A DNA stretch of 64,000 bases from Rostratula benghalensis (GCA_013399305.1 VXAI01000177.1:861599-925598), one strand, 5' to 3'; positions 26,680 to 42,000 are shown, numbered from the stretch's first letter. Made by a program: numbers and translations. Notes: generated by a model from the letters alone, not told the origin.

Positions 26680-29599
26680 ATCACTTCATGATTAGGCTTG
26701 CAAAACTTTATTTTTATCAGTTGTACTCAGATGAGGTCCTAACAAGGATGATGGCTCTTGCTGCAACAGAAGAATGCAGGCTTGTGGTTGGAGTGGGTTC
26801 CTGCGTTGGGAAGCCTGTTTAAAGGCAGGCTCATTAACTCCGATTTCCTCCCAGGAGAGTGGCTTGCTTCATGACTAATGTTCAGCACAGTTAAGTGGCA
26901 CAGCTAGAGTCCTTGGCAAAGCAACATATGGTGTTTTCAAGCATCGTAGATGTTTCATTGCATATGTTTCTCACTCTGTTACTTCGCGACACTTCAGGGC
27001 ACCTCTTTGCTCTGTTTATCATTGCTGTGTTAGTCCTTTTTACCTTTATTTTCAAATGTTAATTATTTACAGTATGGATACTAAAAATTCATAATACAAA
27101 GGTAGATATACCTGTGTATACAGCATTTTGAGTGTTTCTTGTAATTGAGATTCTGAACTATGCAAAAGCTTTTTGATGCCAGATTCTGCCACTACTTTCC
27201 ATCATACGGTGTGTGCTACTCATGAGTTGGGGACTCTTTGTGCAAAGCACTGAGGCCTTGGTTTTATGCCAGCTAGAAACTCAACACACTTTTTGACTGC
27301 TTGGCATCTGTCCTTTGGAACAACACCATTTTCACTTGCACAAGTAGTCTTTATATAAATAAGCGTAGATCAGAGGCAGGAAGAAAGATACATAAATACA
27401 CAAAGCAATAAAGCTCAGCCATGCCAGGGGGGCTCCCTAGTTAGTACAGTGTGTTTATTCAGGGAACCATATTTGCCCTCTCTGGAAAAGCCATTGTGAT
27501 ATTTTCTTCAGAGTCTCATGAGCCAGTCCCAGAACAATCCTTGTGAGTCATCAGTTTCCATTTGCACAAACCTGGTGTTAAGTGAAAGGAGAGAGAGGCA
27601 GATAATCTGTTTATCTTCACAGTCGTTAGAGTGAAAATGCAGTGCTTCAGAGGGGATCTACGGAGTGGGGGGAAACTGCACTAACCTGGTCTGCTGAGAA
27701 TGGAGGTGGACTCACCGAATCAGCCAGGTGGCTATAACGTTAGCTCTCTTCACAAATCTGTGTCCCATGTATTTCTTGAGCATACACTGAGGGACAGGGA
27801 AGGAGAATTTTCTGCTGTGGCCTTCTTGAATCCACTAAACTTTCCATCCTCTGCACATCTAGGAGAATAGCTTGCTGTATAAACCAAATGGGGGGCTGTG
27901 ATAGCAGTACTAATATTAGTAAGTGTGCTGCCCTGGGGAAAATTAGGACTTTTGTTTTTTCGACAATAGGTGGCCAAATCATTGAGAAATGGTTCAGGTA
28001 CAATAAGAAATCTGGCATGAAAAACGTAAACACATGTAGGGCACCACTCTCTGCTGTACGCTGGTTGCTCTACCCTGGTTCAGCAGTGTCACCCAGTTCA
28101 CAGCAGCGGCCTGGTACCCCACGAGCAGAGAGCCCTGGCATCGTCACTGCCTCACTATTCTTGCTTCCTGCAGAGATAATTTCACAGGGAGTGGCCAGAA
28201 CAGAGGCCCCCTCAAGCTGCTGAAATTGTCCCTGGATGGCCCCACTACCAGCCATAATGCACAGTGACCCTGAGTGTGATCTACATTTCGGTGGGGTAAA
28301 ACCTATCCCATAGTGAGAAGAAAGCAAAATTCATAACTTCACTCCCTGGGTTTTGCAGCATATATTCTGGATATCAAACCCACGAGTCTCACAACCTTGG
28401 GATAAGTCCCAACTGCTGTGGCATGTAAGGAGCTGAGGTTTCCCTCTAACTTCTTCAGGGGTCTGGCTGGTTCTCACCCCAACCCCTGAGAGGTCCAAGT
28501 GTTTTCAGGCCCTCTTCTGAAGACTTTCAAGTCTCTCAGCATAAATAAAGCAAGTAAACACTCACGTTGGAGTGAAACTTTAAAAAAAAATTGCATGTTG
28601 TAATGGATCACCTTAGTCCTATATTGACTTCTATGAATGGTTTAATTTCCAAGCAAGAACAGCTGACGAGTAAATCATAGCCAACTAAATCAAATAGAAT
28701 CAAATGCAGTAAGATAGCACTATTGCTAGTTCAAAGTCAATCTGACGTGTAACCTCTCAAAAAAACTCATACAGGCCTGTTTCATTCACACTGCTGCCCT
28801 TCTTTCCAACAAAAACTTTTGCTGAATTTTCAAATATAGAAATCTCATCATCTAGATTGTTTAGTCACTGTACCATGTGTTTCTGAAGTTTATGTTCCTT
28901 TCTTGATTTATGTCCATGCTTGCAATGATTTGTGATTTTTTTTTTAATGCAGTCTCATAATTTGAGTTTGATGTGCACCATGTCAGGTCCACACAGAATT
29001 AAGAAAAGCTAGATAATTTATTTTACTTTAAGCTGGTAAGAAAAGTCCAGTAACTTGCTTATGTTTCCTGATATTTGACCAAAGTTCATTTTCTGCTCGG
29101 GTAACACTTTATGTCAACCGCTTGCTTCACTCTACTAGATAAGCTTGGCAAACGATGCAATATGATCAAAGCAAGGTAAATTGGGCAATGGTGATTGTCA
29201 ATCCACATTCTATCTGATAAGCATGCGCTTGTACCTGTGCAAAGTTCATTTTCTGCAAAGCTGAGTTTTGCAGCCTAATGGTACTTTGTTCTCCCACCTC
29301 ACAGGCAAAAGACTTCCTTCCGTCCCACCTTTTATATGTGTAAGTAAGGAATGTATACATGTTATAAATAAAATCAGGAATCAGGTAAAGAGCATCTTCT
29401 TTTGGACCAACTGGTGACTCCTTTTTTGGCTTCCGAGTAGGAAACTTAGAGTAGTAGGTCTGCAGGGAGAGCATGAGCAATTCAGCTTATTCTGGAGCCT
29501 ATTTCTGGGAAGGATTAGCAGTATATGTGCCCATCACAAACCATAAAAGTGTCTACGGTTTACTAAGTATCAGATGTTGGAGTAACACCCTGCAGCAAT

Positions 29600-29655
29600 A
29601 ATGATGATTATGATTATGATAATAATTATAATTATTATTGTTTGATAATTATAAT
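29600..29655. repeat. AT-rich trinucleotide-like tract
   Basis: Mixed GAT/AAT/TAT repeats (ATGATGATTATGATTATGATAATAATTATAATTATTATTG). Confidence 0.75.
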
Positions 29656-32600
29656 ACCACATTAATAATAATGAAAACCACACAATGATAGTAAGGCCAC
29701 ACAAACTACAGATGCTGGAAAAAGCCAATACTAAACTGTCTCTCCATGAAAAAGGAACTGACATTGACAGAATGTGTAATACATATTTGCATACACTCAT
29801 TCAACCCTTCCTGAGTTTGCCTGCCTGATCTGCTTTAGCACATTGAAAATATTCTTTTCCTGTCAAAGTCAACAGCTCTTTGGTGCACAGGTTACTGCAA
29901 GACCCTTCCTGTGAGTCTCCTAAATAACTCTTTTTTTTTTTTTTAATCAAACAAGACTATGAATCTTCCAGTATGGCCCAAACCATACTCAGTAACTTCT
30001 ACACTGTTTTGGAAAAAGTCCTTCTAGATGGAAACATAGGAAACTCTGTACTTAAAACTAAGGGGGTTATTTTTCTGTCTTGACACTGCATCTACCTACG
30101 TAATCGTCAGCTCTCCCTGGGGCAGCAGTCTATCCATTCCACAGCTAATATTAAACTAGCTCTAAACTAATCAGAGAAAAAATTGTTAGTGTAACACCTC
30201 ACACTTCAGCAGCTAAGTCTTTAAATAGGATTTCTGGCAGATCTGTGATTGCTTGAGATGCATCCTGCTGATTTTATGGTTGCTAGCTGGTTGCTACCAG
30301 ATCAACTGTATAGAAGTTGACAGAAGAATATCAGCCAAAAAAGCTGTTGATAAAATCAGACTGCATGCAGGAAATGCTGGGAGATGACAGAAGTGGAATA
30401 TATACCAAAAAAAGTTAAAATTCTGATATAGGATGGTTGAGCTGGAGAAAGACACTCAGCATATTTGCAGCTTCGTAGGCCTATAGAAAAATCGAGCTGA
30501 AGTAAATGATTATATGTTTGCAATGAACTGCACTCAATCCAAGAAAATTAAACTAATCCATATTAAACTAATGCTCTCTTTTATTTGTAATAAGTGATGT
30601 GTGCTAGGAAAGTTAGTTATGCCCTCCAACTTTTTGCCCTGCTGGCCTTCAGGCTCTAAGCTTAAAGAGTCAGCCTGGGCTGTTCCCTGAAGCAGTGGAC
30701 AGACCTTTAGTGTACAAGTTCCCCTTGATACCTAAGTCCATTTTTTTGCACCATTTCTTTTCAGAAATAAAATTGTTTCTTGATTTGACCTCTTTTTGGG
30801 GGGGATTTTTTTTTGTTTTGCTTTGTTTTTTCTGAGAAACAAGGCAGGAAGCCTACTCCCTCTTTTCCTTTTCTTCCAGATGTTCAAAAAAGCTTAAGTA
30901 GTTTTTACAAATTAAGACCTTCATAGTTCTTTTGGAAGTGCTGTAAACTGCAAAGAAACAACAGAAACAAGAATTCTCGTTGCTTCCATTACAACTGTTA
31001 GAAATGCATCAGAACTTTCATTACAGTGGTGGTGCAAAAGTCACTTGCAAGCTGATTAGCCAAGCTCTCACAGAAACTAACAGTAAAAAATTATTTGCTT
31101 TTTGGAAGGGACTCAAAGAGAAATATTTTTTTTCCATATCTTCTCCTGTAGAAGCGCCAGTGAACAAAAAATTTGTCAAAGTGCAAAGGGCTTGTTTTCT
31201 TTTCAAAATTTCAGTGCTCCAGTCTGGGAAAACTGTCATTTTTGCAGCTTAGCTAATCTTTTGGTAAAGGACCTGCGTACTTTATCTGCAAACTCAGTCC
31301 AACCCTTATTTATGTTAAGGTGTTCACTATTAACATTGGAAGACATGCGGGAGCCAGGTGTCTGGGCTCGAGTGGGGTGAGAACAGCCGGAATGCTTTCC
31401 TGGGTTTCCTATGGACAGCCCTTGGACAAGCCCTCATGCCCTTCTCAGCCATAATTTTCAGGTTATTTCATGCTTCATCTAAGTTCTGAAGGCTGCAAAT
31501 GTTCAGGCTTTCCCCTGAAAAGCCTCATCAGTCTCAGGAAATTTTACAATCCAGTTGTTGGCTGGTCCACAAGCCCAAGCATAAAATGCATACTTTTCCT
31601 GGCAAGACTTGCAGCCTAGACCAGCTCTAACAAATAGGGCCACCATCTTTGCTAGTGCCTCTGGTCATTGCTGCATTGCAGACAAAAGCAAGAGGAACAG
31701 CATGGAGCACAAACTAATGGCATTTGCCCTTCTCCTTGTGTGCCCAGCTGAGATTTCACACCTCATCAGCAAAAATACTTGGAACAATCAAGTTTGAAAA
31801 TTTGAATATGGTCCAGTTTAAAGAATTCCTACTCTAACTGCACATTTGACTATTTTTATTATTTTATGCCCACAAAATGAAGTACTGGGAGTATATGAGG
31901 GCACTGACAAGCTTACCCATTTGGAGAACATTATCTCCCAGAAGAACAAAGCTTAAAAGGCTACAGGTGGTAAAATAAATGCTAAATATTTTTTTCTCTT
32001 AAAGGGATCAGTAAGCTAAATTACAAAGATGTCACTCATAGCAGGAGTTGCATGATGCAGAGGACAACAATGAAGTCCTTTTCTGCAAACATCTGTTAGA
32101 TGCATTGGGTTGCAAGGGGATACCTGGCAAGCACGTGTACTTACCATGTCTGCAGACCATTCATCAGCTTTGACAGCTATTTTGGATTTTGCAGGGCAGG
32201 GGGGCATCCCTGTGTCTCCAGGTGGTCACCGTCCCAAGTACGGGTTTCCACCACGCTGCAGCCCTTCAGCAACCTCTGAGGACAATTTCTGGGTTTGTCC
32301 CAGCTTGCAGGTGACGACAGATGCTGTGCAGCATGGTGGTTACTTCACTGTGAGCTTTGGCTGTGTTTTACCAGCAGCCTTTCCCTTTCTTAATTCCCTC
32401 TTATTTCCCTCTCAGCTAGCCCGTCAGAAGTTCATTCATTACCTCTAAGGGATTTGCCAGATGCAAGAGCAGAGGGCAAGCCCTGTCTTCTCCTATGAAC
32501 TACCTCCCATGACATCTTCGCCCTCCTGGGACCATAACTTCTGTTGATTAATGCATTTAACATTTTGGTGTGTATTTAAATTTATTTTAGTATATTTTCA

Positions 32601-33028
32601 AACGGCAACAGTAAAACCGAATAAAAACTAGAACACAGAGCTCCGCGTGTTTATTTAGGTAATTGGAGCTGCTCCTCAAGCATTGTGATATTTGATGTAT
32701 TTTAGAGCAGACATTACAGCGCTACATCAGTTTTGTTTAGATACCTTGGAAGAACAATTAAGTGTACTAATAATCTTCTTTGAGAAAAGTTTCTGGAAGA
32801 CTTTAAATATATTGACAAAAGCCAAGAAAATTTCTCCCAAGACTATGAAATAGATGTCTTGAGCAGCAGAATTTAATGTTCCTCTTACAGATTCACATTG
32901 TACTAGTCCAGGTGTTATATTCTTTTATACAGAGAGAACTTTAAAATACATATATAAATTTAATGTTTGCTGATATCAGCAAGAGTTAGAGGTCCGTGCA
33001 TTTCTGGATTGTGCATAAAACTTTCACA

Positions 33029-33029
33029 N
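33029..33029. other. Ambiguous base N
   Basis: The only undetermined base in the window, showing draft-quality sequence. It does not touch a called gene. Confidence 0.99.
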
Positions 33030-33592
33030 GCAATCCGTTGGTCCATTTCAACATTAGATTATTTGATTAATTTCTGTATCCATTTTATGTTACTACTTAT
33101 TTTTATTTTTAAAAAAAAAAAAGCACTAAGATTTATTTTCAGCTTGAACTTTTTTATGTTAATCTTTATGTTGGATTTTGTTTTATTCAAAACTTAAAGA
33201 CTGCCATATTAGCTCTGGTTTGCTAATAATTTAGGCAATTATGAAGACAACAGCAGTTAAGGCCCCTAATTGCATATACACCAAAACTGTTTACTGCCTG
33301 GTTTATGGCTTATGTGCGTCACTGATATTTTTCGAGTCCACAGTGTTCTGGAGCAGTTCTGCAAGCAATGCATAAAATCTGTAATACTGATCCATCTCTG
33401 GCTTTTAGACAACTGGCTTTTGCTCAGTCGTTTCAAATGAAAATGTAACATTAACCACTTTAAACCAGCTTTTCAATTATATCCACTGTGAGTAGTGCTG
33501 CAAACGTAGGGAAATTTACCAGTATTGCTATTACTAGTCTTTACAATTAGGAGAACATCTACTTCAGTTTAACTGGGGAGCATTTGTCTTTT

Positions 33593-33614
33593 AAAAAAAA
33601 AAAAAAAAAAAAAA
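33593..33614. repeat. Poly(A) tract
   Basis: A run of 22 A residues in AT-rich intergenic DNA. Confidence 0.85.
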
Positions 33615-33989
33615 GAGCCTAAGCTCATTGTACCCTCTACAGTGCAGGTTTAGGCAGAAATTAAATCTATGATTCAGCCCTAGATAAACATAGCCTTTCA
33701 AAAGACTTGTGCATGACAATATGCTCAAACCCACTTAAAAACTATATGCCTGTACTTGATAAGTTTATTAATTGTTTAAGAAAAATAATTTTGCCTCTCA
33801 TATGCTCTGAGCATATCTGAGACTGGTGGGTGTTGTTACTATTTTGCAAGGGAACAGTGAACACCTGTTTTTCAAGTAAAATCCAAAATTTTACTTCCCA
33901 ATAGCTCTTAATCACTACAATAAAAGGTATTTGCATTTAATTATGTCTTACTTTCAGTAGGAGGCCCGTTCTATAAAATAATGTAACAC

Positions 33990-34026
33990 ACTGAAATGTA
34001 TATAAATATACTGAAATGTATATAAG
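33990..34026. repeat. Short tandem duplication
   Basis: CTGAAATGTATATAA occurs twice, separated by six bases. Confidence 0.75.
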
Positions 34027-34737
34027 CATAATGCACACTTAGGTTTATAAAGACAGACATTACTTCCCCTTACACAGGTGCATGCACTGATACTGCAGGG
34101 AAGGGCTCATTCTAAAACTCTACATTAATACTGAGAGTTGGGTGCAAACATCTGACAAATTGAGTGCTTTAGGTGTACTTTTCCAATGTGGTGCATTAAA
34201 TGCACCTGAATACTCAGGGCATCCATCTCTGAGCACTCAGACAGCGGTGTGCAGGGTTGCCCCGAGCCAGGGCAGCATGGGGCACCTACACTGATGGTAT
34301 TCGTGCCTCCCAGTCAATGCCCAGCAGACGGAGTACAGGTGCGCAGGCCATCAGGATGATAGCAGCAGGAGAGAAAATGGCATTTCCTGACACAAAACAG
34401 GCAAGTCTGGTGCTTTTTGGTGAGCTCTGACACCAGCTGCCATCCCAGGTGATTCCCACAGAAAACTTTGCACACGAGGAGGGAAGCTTAGACCACTCTG
34501 TGCTGCGAGTGTCATGTAAGACAGGTACAACATAGGTCTGGGGTTTGGCCATTCAGCACAATTTTGTATCACATTCATTTGTGGGCACTGTCTTCCTTGA
34601 AACGTCCTTGTGGTCAGCTGGAGGCTAACTCAGAAGTGACTGTGGAGAGTATGGCCTGATTCACAAAAAGCACACGACAGCACACTATAATCGAAACCTT
34701 CAAAATTTTGGTGTTATGAATAAAAAGTATTTGGAAG

Positions 34738-35207
34738 GTCCAGGGAACTACTAGACAGAGTCCAGTGTAGGGTAACAAAGATTATTAAGGGATTGGAGCA
34801 TCTCTCTGATGAGGATAAGCTGAGAGAGCTGGGGCTCTTTAGCCTGGAGAAAAAAGAGCCAGAGGGGAGACCTTATTAATGCTTACAAGTATCTGAAGGG
34901 TGGGCTGAAGGAGGATGGAGCCAGACTCTTTCCAGTGCTTCCCAGTAACAGGATGAGGGGTGACAGGCACAAGCTAGATCATAGGAGGTTCCATTCAAAT
35001 ATGAGGCAAAACCTCATTATGGTGACGGTGACAGAGTCCTGGAAGAGGCTGCCCAGGGAGGGTGTGGAGTCCCCTTCTCTGGAGGGGAACCCAAGACCCG
35101 TCTGGATGCAGTCCGTCTAATGTGCTCTGGGCAATCCTACTTTAGCAGGGGAGTTGGACTAGATGATCTCTAGAGGTCCCTTCCAACTCTAGCAATTCTG
35201 TGATTCC
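34738..35207 (+). mobile_element. CR1 LINE 3' fragment, + orientation
   Basis: Sense CR1 is readable from the RVQCRVTKIIK-like segment through LRELGLFSLEKKEP to the 3' end (AGATGATCTCTAGAGGTCCC, then TTCTGTGATTCC). It differs from the 15.7-kb and 25.4-kb copies, so it is another subfamily. Confidence 0.93.
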
Positions 35208-38200
35208 AGAAGAACTTGATGTTTCTGCTTTGGATTAATATTAATTCCTGTTTATTAAGTCTCAAGTGTTGCAATGGGCTTACACAAGCATCCGTAGATT
35301 CCCTTGCTGCCATTCTTTCCTCTAATTGCTGACTGTGACACTTATCTTTCTCCTCTTGCTCCTCTGGGATCTTTATAGACAAGCTTCCAATCTTTCTGGT
35401 GCACCAGACATAGCAACATAAGGGAAGCACTTTGATATTGTACAATAGAGATAAGATACAGCTGTCAGATAAGGAATGACAGCTAAGCTTATTTTCAGGA
35501 GTGTTTAAAACCAGCACATATATATGTATCAGCAGGTTCCTACAAGAATGTGTCTGAAGGCTAACAATCAGTGTTGGGATGGAGATTGTGTAACATACTC
35601 CTCAGCTCCTTGGAATCTGAGCCCACAAATATTTGTCAACCGTGTCAAGTTATCTATGCATGTACCTGGCTATGGGATTTTGCACATGAACTAAGATTTC
35701 ATTGTGATGGAGACTGCATGTGACTTGACACAGCAGACAAGCACAGGCTCAGTGGGTGTCTCCATGGCCATCAAGCAGCACCCGTTTCCTGCAGATGGTC
35801 CAGCAGCAGTGATAGGGCACTGTCAGTATCTTCTTCTTCATCTACATTTGTCTAAGACCTCATCTGATAAAAGCAAAAGTACATTAAATTAAAAGGTTAA
35901 ACTACATTTTGGTCACTTCTCATTTGGAGAGTTTTGAGACTAATTTGTGACATGACACTTAGAGCCCAATTTGAAAGGCCCAACTTTTCCTTCTGATTTT
36001 ATGGCTGTGGATATACCACTATGCCTGACCCTCTGCCCTTGCAGGAACCTGTATTAGTGCAAAACCTGATAGGAGTAATTGTGATGTGAAAAATAACCTG
36101 GCAGTCAGATGCCCACAGCACAATGACTGCACCAAAAAGAGACTGAGGGCAGGATGGGAAGAAAAACTGCAGAGGCAGGTCAGTAGGTAAACCACGGTCC
36201 TCATGGGAGTAACTTATCCAGCTAGATCCCCATCAAACTCTGCAGTTTCCAGGTATGTGGCCTTCCACACTTCCAACAAGCTTCCCCCCAGCCACGCATC
36301 CTGAGCCTATATCTGGAGAATGGAAGAGATGTGACTGTTGAGAGATATTAGTTGTTTAGCTTAAATAAATAATTTTTACTTAGAATACATAATATAGGGT
36401 TAGCTTTACTTAGTGTGAGTAGCTGGATTTGCTGAAGGCTGTAGGCCACAGTGGAGTTAATCTCAGTAACTTTCCTATCAGCTGGTACAGTGCTGTGCTT
36501 AATCTTTTGGTAGGAGACAAATGTTGATAACACACTGTTTTGGTATTGTTTTCCCTAAGTCTAGGACTTTTCCATTCCCCATGTTCTGCCAAGGGCACAG
36601 GTGCACAAGTAGCATAAACCAGAAGATAAGGAGGTGACAACCCTCAGCAGAGACTGCAAATCATCAGGGTAAGAGCAGTCCATGGCCTGCCTGGGTACAG
36701 AATAATCCCAGAAGGTGTTAGACCCCAGACCAAAAATCACCATTGGACTGAAAGACATGAAGAGAGCATGAGGGGTGGCTGTAAACATCACCCTTGTGAT
36801 CTTTAGAGCTCAGGGATTTCTTTGTTCGAGGTCCTTCTCTGGAGGCACCAAGTCTGGGCTGATCTTTTAATTAAATTACTTATTTTCAAAAAAGCTGACA
36901 CCTGAGACTCCACTGATGGAAACCTAGGATGGAGCCTGAAGAAGGAAGGATTTCACCCAAGAGTGCTTGTGTGTGTGAGGAGTGGGAAGGGGCACCCTTC
37001 AGCTGATGGGGTTCACCTGCTGCGAAGGGATCCTTGTCTGAGCAGTGCAAGACTCGGATGGTGTGTGGGACATTCCTTGAGTGGCATGTGAATACTCAGG
37101 CAGAGGCTTCTTCTTTTTACAAAATGTCAGTTCTTTGCCACTTGGGATATGGGTGCACTGGGAAAATCCTTCTGGATAATTTTCCTGGATCATCTTCGGG
37201 AAAAGACACAAAGTGACCTGAAGGCATGGCAGGATCTAATGCCACAGAGACAAAAGTAGTGTTAGAAGGATCACTTCTGTTTTGAAGAAGTACTGAAATG
37301 CTCATATGTATATGCTGATGTGTTTTGATGCTTCCAACCCAAAGATGACGATAAAGCCATCCATCTCTCTGCAGTATAGTTCTCCAAGTGGGGGAGCTTT
37401 TCAAATCACCTTACATCAGTATCCTCAGAGTCAGCGTGCCTAATCACGAGCTCATTTGCCATATGAGTCTTCCCTGGGCCCTAGCAAATACTGCACTCGT
37501 TTGAGCACTCAGTGTATTGCTGTGACAGAAGAACACCAGCAAACAAGCAAACAAAAACCCCAAAAGGTAAACAGAGTCTAGTCAAGAAAAGGACAATTCA
37601 TCTTATGCATAGCAGGGATAAGACAACTCATAAGTGCCTGTCAAAAACACTAATTATTCTCCGTGCTGCAGGATACCATTGGGATACTAAAGGATCTCAT
37701 TAGGGTGGCATGTCCTGAGCGCGTAATCCAATTTGCAAGAATAATCAGGGTCCAGATTTGCTCTCCCTAAAAGAAAACATAATTAAGGGGAATAGCACTT
37801 GACAGATGTCAAAAGGGGAAGGATGGAAGAGAGAGAGAGTATCAGTCCTACTGCATTTCTCCAATGAAACAAAAAAATGACATCAGAAAGAAAGAAAAAA
37901 AAAAGAAGGATGAACTTATCTTGGAAACAGAGCAAATTGCCTGAGAAGTTCTGTTAGAGCACATAAAAGTTTGCTTAATGGTGTGGTGGTGCAGTGAAAT
38001 CGTTTCCAAGGAGAATGTTGAGCTTGAGGGATGTTTTCCAGCTTTATCACGTACCAGTCTAGAATACGCTACTAAATGGACTATGGTATGCTCACGGGTT
38101 TAATACCTCTCTCAACATAGATTCAGCTAAATATCTGTAAAGGATGCCAGAATGGTATTTTGTTTTGCTTGGTTAGTAACTACCATTTGTTTATTTATAG

Positions 38201-38960
38201 GGCACTGACAGTGTGTGTTCATGGCTTTACAGACACATGCCTTTTGATGAGAGAAAAGCCCTGGAGTCCTACAGCTCATTGTACCTTCTCTGCCCTGTGG
38301 GTACTGAAGTGACCACTCAGCCAGAATGCAAGGAGGAGAGTGCGCTTTAAGCAATCTTACATGCTGCTTCAGCTCTGGGGATTACCCATCTGAGTGGAGT
38401 TCAGAAGCGTCCTGTGAATATTTATGTGGTAAGTGCATGCCACCTGTGACTAGTACCCTCTGGAAGCACAGGAAAAAGTGGAAAATTGCGAATGTTATTA
38501 TCAGAAGTGCTACAGAACAGCCTACACCATCACACTCCTGTTTGGCAGCTGGCTTTGTGAGCATACTACTCTCAACAGCATTTAAACCACTTGCAATCTC
38601 ACCTTGACCTTTAGCTTTCGGTGTCCATGCTCACAGACAGCTAAAACCATCAAGTTATCTTGGGCCGTCTGCTGATGAACTACCCTTGCAAATTCCCCTA
38701 CTAACAGCTCCACCTGTTTATATTATTCTAGAACTGTGCAACATACTGCACTACATATTTCACTCCAACCTGCCCGAGAGCTCTGTAACACATAGCCAGG
38801 TCTCTCACCTCCCTCACAACTCTCATCTTCCAAAAGTAAGTATGGCAAGGTATTCCCTCTCACAGGGGTAAGCAGCAGCATTACCCTTACTTACACGATT
38901 CACTAGGGTAAAAAAAAAAAAAAATCTGTGTTTATGGCTTCAAGTGCTTGTTTGTGAAGG
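35208..38960. other. Intergenic, no gene seen
   Basis: Unique DNA with only short unrecognised open frames. Confidence 0.65.
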
Positions 38961-39031
38961 GAATCACGGAATCACAGAATTGTCAGTTGGAAGGGACTAG
39001 AGACCATCTAGTCCAACTCACCTGATAAGGC
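38961..39031 (-). mobile_element. Short CR1 3' end
   Basis: Only about 70 bp remain: the reversed octamer tail (GAATCACGGAATCACAGAAT) and TTGGAAGGGACTAGAGACCATCTAGTCCAAC. It is a heavily 5'-truncated insertion. Confidence 0.85.
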
Positions 39032-42000
39032 AGGAGAAAAGCAAAAATAAAAGCAGGAAAAGCAAGAGTACCTCATTTCCTTTGCTGTGCCTCACAATGT
39101 TAGGTTTCTCAGCCAAACATACTTCTGTGGATGATCTAAGGACCGTTGTGACATGCAGGCTTTCAGTCCACATTATCTACCAAGGACAGGATACAATACA
39201 CACACCCTGCATAAGTTTGCATGGGATTTTTTTTTGTCTAAATCATATATTTTACAGGTGTGGCTAACAGCAGGACAAGTACAAATGCAGAGGTGACTAT
39301 TTATTTGATCTTGTGTGCTGCAAAGGGAATAGCTAATGGGATGATAACAACATGCAATTCTCAACAGCAGCACTCCTGTGGTGCCACAGCACTGTCCCCA
39401 CAAGCTCCCCACACACCTGGTTCGGTGTAGGGATGGATGGTGCCTTTGTGGCCTGCCTCAGGTTGCCTGAGTGGCTGTGCTGGAGGCAGGAGTGACAACC
39501 TCTGCATCCCCCTGTCACCATTCCAGGCCCACTGCATCACTGGGCCTCCACCATGAGCTGTTCCACTCCAGCTGTCTCCATCCCCTTGTATATTTGATAT
39601 CACATTATGCATGTAAAAAAATTCTGCACCTACATCCAAGTGACTGTGTTTCATACATCTTGATATCCCATTCACTTCCACTGAAAATAACAGCTTGGTA
39701 TTTTATTTTGCTGCTCTGTAAACAGGCAGAGACTAATCAAAAGTGCTCTGATTTCATTTCTACTTTGAAGGTGGCAAAAATCTGATATTCTAAGAGAAGA
39801 AAAAAAAAAACAACACATAGAAAAGAACAAAAAACACAAGAACATAATCTAATTACTGATCTGAGTTTGACCCCAGGATACTCACCAATTAGAGCATTTT
39901 CAATCCCTGTTAGCACAACACATGCCTGACACTGAAGGTTTCCAACAGACGAGTACTACTGATGTTCCCTGGATTCATTTTCACTTTTTGCTCATTTCCA
40001 ATCTTTTCTAATTTCTATCTACTGCAGGCAGAAATCAATAATGGCAACACTGATCTTTCCAAGGCAGTTATGTAGCAGTAGAAATCCAAGAAAAAAAAAA
40101 AAATCCTTGTCACTTTATGACCCTTGTTGGCCAAATATATATTAAATCAGTGTCTTCAAACACATCTGTAAATCATCCTCACAGGGTATTTTTCAGGTTC
40201 TAATCACAGCCTCAGTTTCCTGAAACTGCACAGGGAACCACAAGACCAGTGTCATGGAGGGCCAAAAGGTGCAGGCAGAGTTTTGTAGGGGTGGTACACA
40301 GGCTCCTAGATCAGTCCCTCCATATGTAATGGGTAGTCCCTCCTTGCCCTGCTGTCTCATCTGCTTCTAAAGGTGTTTTTTTTTATACTGGGGCTCTTCC
40401 AGCTCTAAGCATTGGTTTAAAATCCAGGAAAATGAAAAATGAAGACAATCGTGTAAATGAAGGGCTTTACAGTCTTGTGAGCTCTCTGTTCTCTCACACA
40501 CTGCTTGGGAAGGCTGCTTCTGTACTACTTGGGGTGGAGATCTCACCAAAAGAAATACTAAAACCTGAAGGCAGTGTTACAAGCCTGAAAAACCTGACTA
40601 AAACCTTTGCAAAAAGCATCATGTTAGACACAAATGGTGTTTGTGTTAACTTGTTCACAGGGCAACATTTCCACTGACATCACTGGGGTAAATGTGTGGT
40701 TAGGACAGAAACTGGGAGTACTTATCCCAGGGTCACAGAACTTCGAAGGCTGCACACTCCACATGAGATAGTATGCAAGCCAAGGGAACAGGACAACGTG
40801 TTGAGGTTGAGGGCCTTCCTCATATCTTTTCCTCTGGAATAGGACCAAGATCCTATCTTGCACCCACAAAAATTTACTGCATCTTTTGCCCAAACACTTA
40901 TTTGACCCAATACTGACACAGACATGTATATTCTTGCACAGATAATGACATGCTTTACAGTAACCTGCTCTGAGGCCACGTGTGAAATTAGAGGCAAAGT
41001 TTAATATGGTCTGAAAGGTATTTCCCTTTGACAAATGGGTGTTGGTCAGAAATACCCAGTGAACGTGAATAATACATGCTAGCCAATGGCTAGTTTTCAT
41101 TGCAAAAGTAGAGCTCTGAAACCCACCACATGTAACCCCATGCTACTGAAATCTAGAATAATTTGTGAAACTGGGGGTTGCTTTAAAAGTAGTAACTGTT
41201 TTCACCATTTCAACTTCATTCTTGAATCTGAATTTGGACAACATGAATTTTTTGCTGTAAATAACATTTCTTTAAATGTTTGCCATTTTTAAACTACAAA
41301 GACTTGCTTCCATGTTAACTAGCAGTGAGCATCTTGCACATTTCAGCCATATATCCAGAATAATGGAGTCAGACATTGTGACTGAGATTGACTGACAGAC
41401 ACATGTTGCAGCACTCGCTTCTGCAGTCACAGTCCCAAGTCACACACATACTCAATTAGCTGATTAAGCAGAAGAGCTTACAGTAACTACAAATAAAAGA
41501 TGGAGAAGCACAACATTCTAAAAGGTACCTTTTTTATTCTGATAACTAATTTAATCGCTTGATTCTCAGAGCTGAGCTGTAGGGACTAGAACTGAGAAAA
41601 CCAAAAGTAACCACAAAAATTTGGAGTTTGAATGTGCCCATTATGAAGTCAGTGCCAAGATCATTAAACATTTCCAAGTGTAGGGCAGTGCCAGGCCACG
41701 GTGACAGACCAAGTGATTCCCTTTATTTGTCTCTGGCAGTCTCGTCTGCCTGCACAAATGTTCTTGTGATTGCTGCTAGTACAGGTCAGCTTTGCCAGCC
41801 AGCCATTCTCCTCGTGCATCTAGGAGCCCTTCTCTTTTTGGCAGAGCACGCTTCCCTAAAGAACCTTCATTATGTGGGTAATGCATTCTTATTTATCTGC
41901 CTCTGACTTACTTGAGGGTTCTGGAGTGCTGCTGAGAGTGGCTTCAGTTAGTAGACTCTTGGCTTTTATGTGACAGGAGGAAGAAAAGTTCCTGCCAGCA

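Larger units (their letters stand above)
26680..34737. other. Intergenic, AT-rich, no gene seen
   Basis: Unique AT-rich DNA with simple repeats at 29600, 33593 and 33990 and the single N. No recognisable exon or RNA gene. Confidence 0.65.
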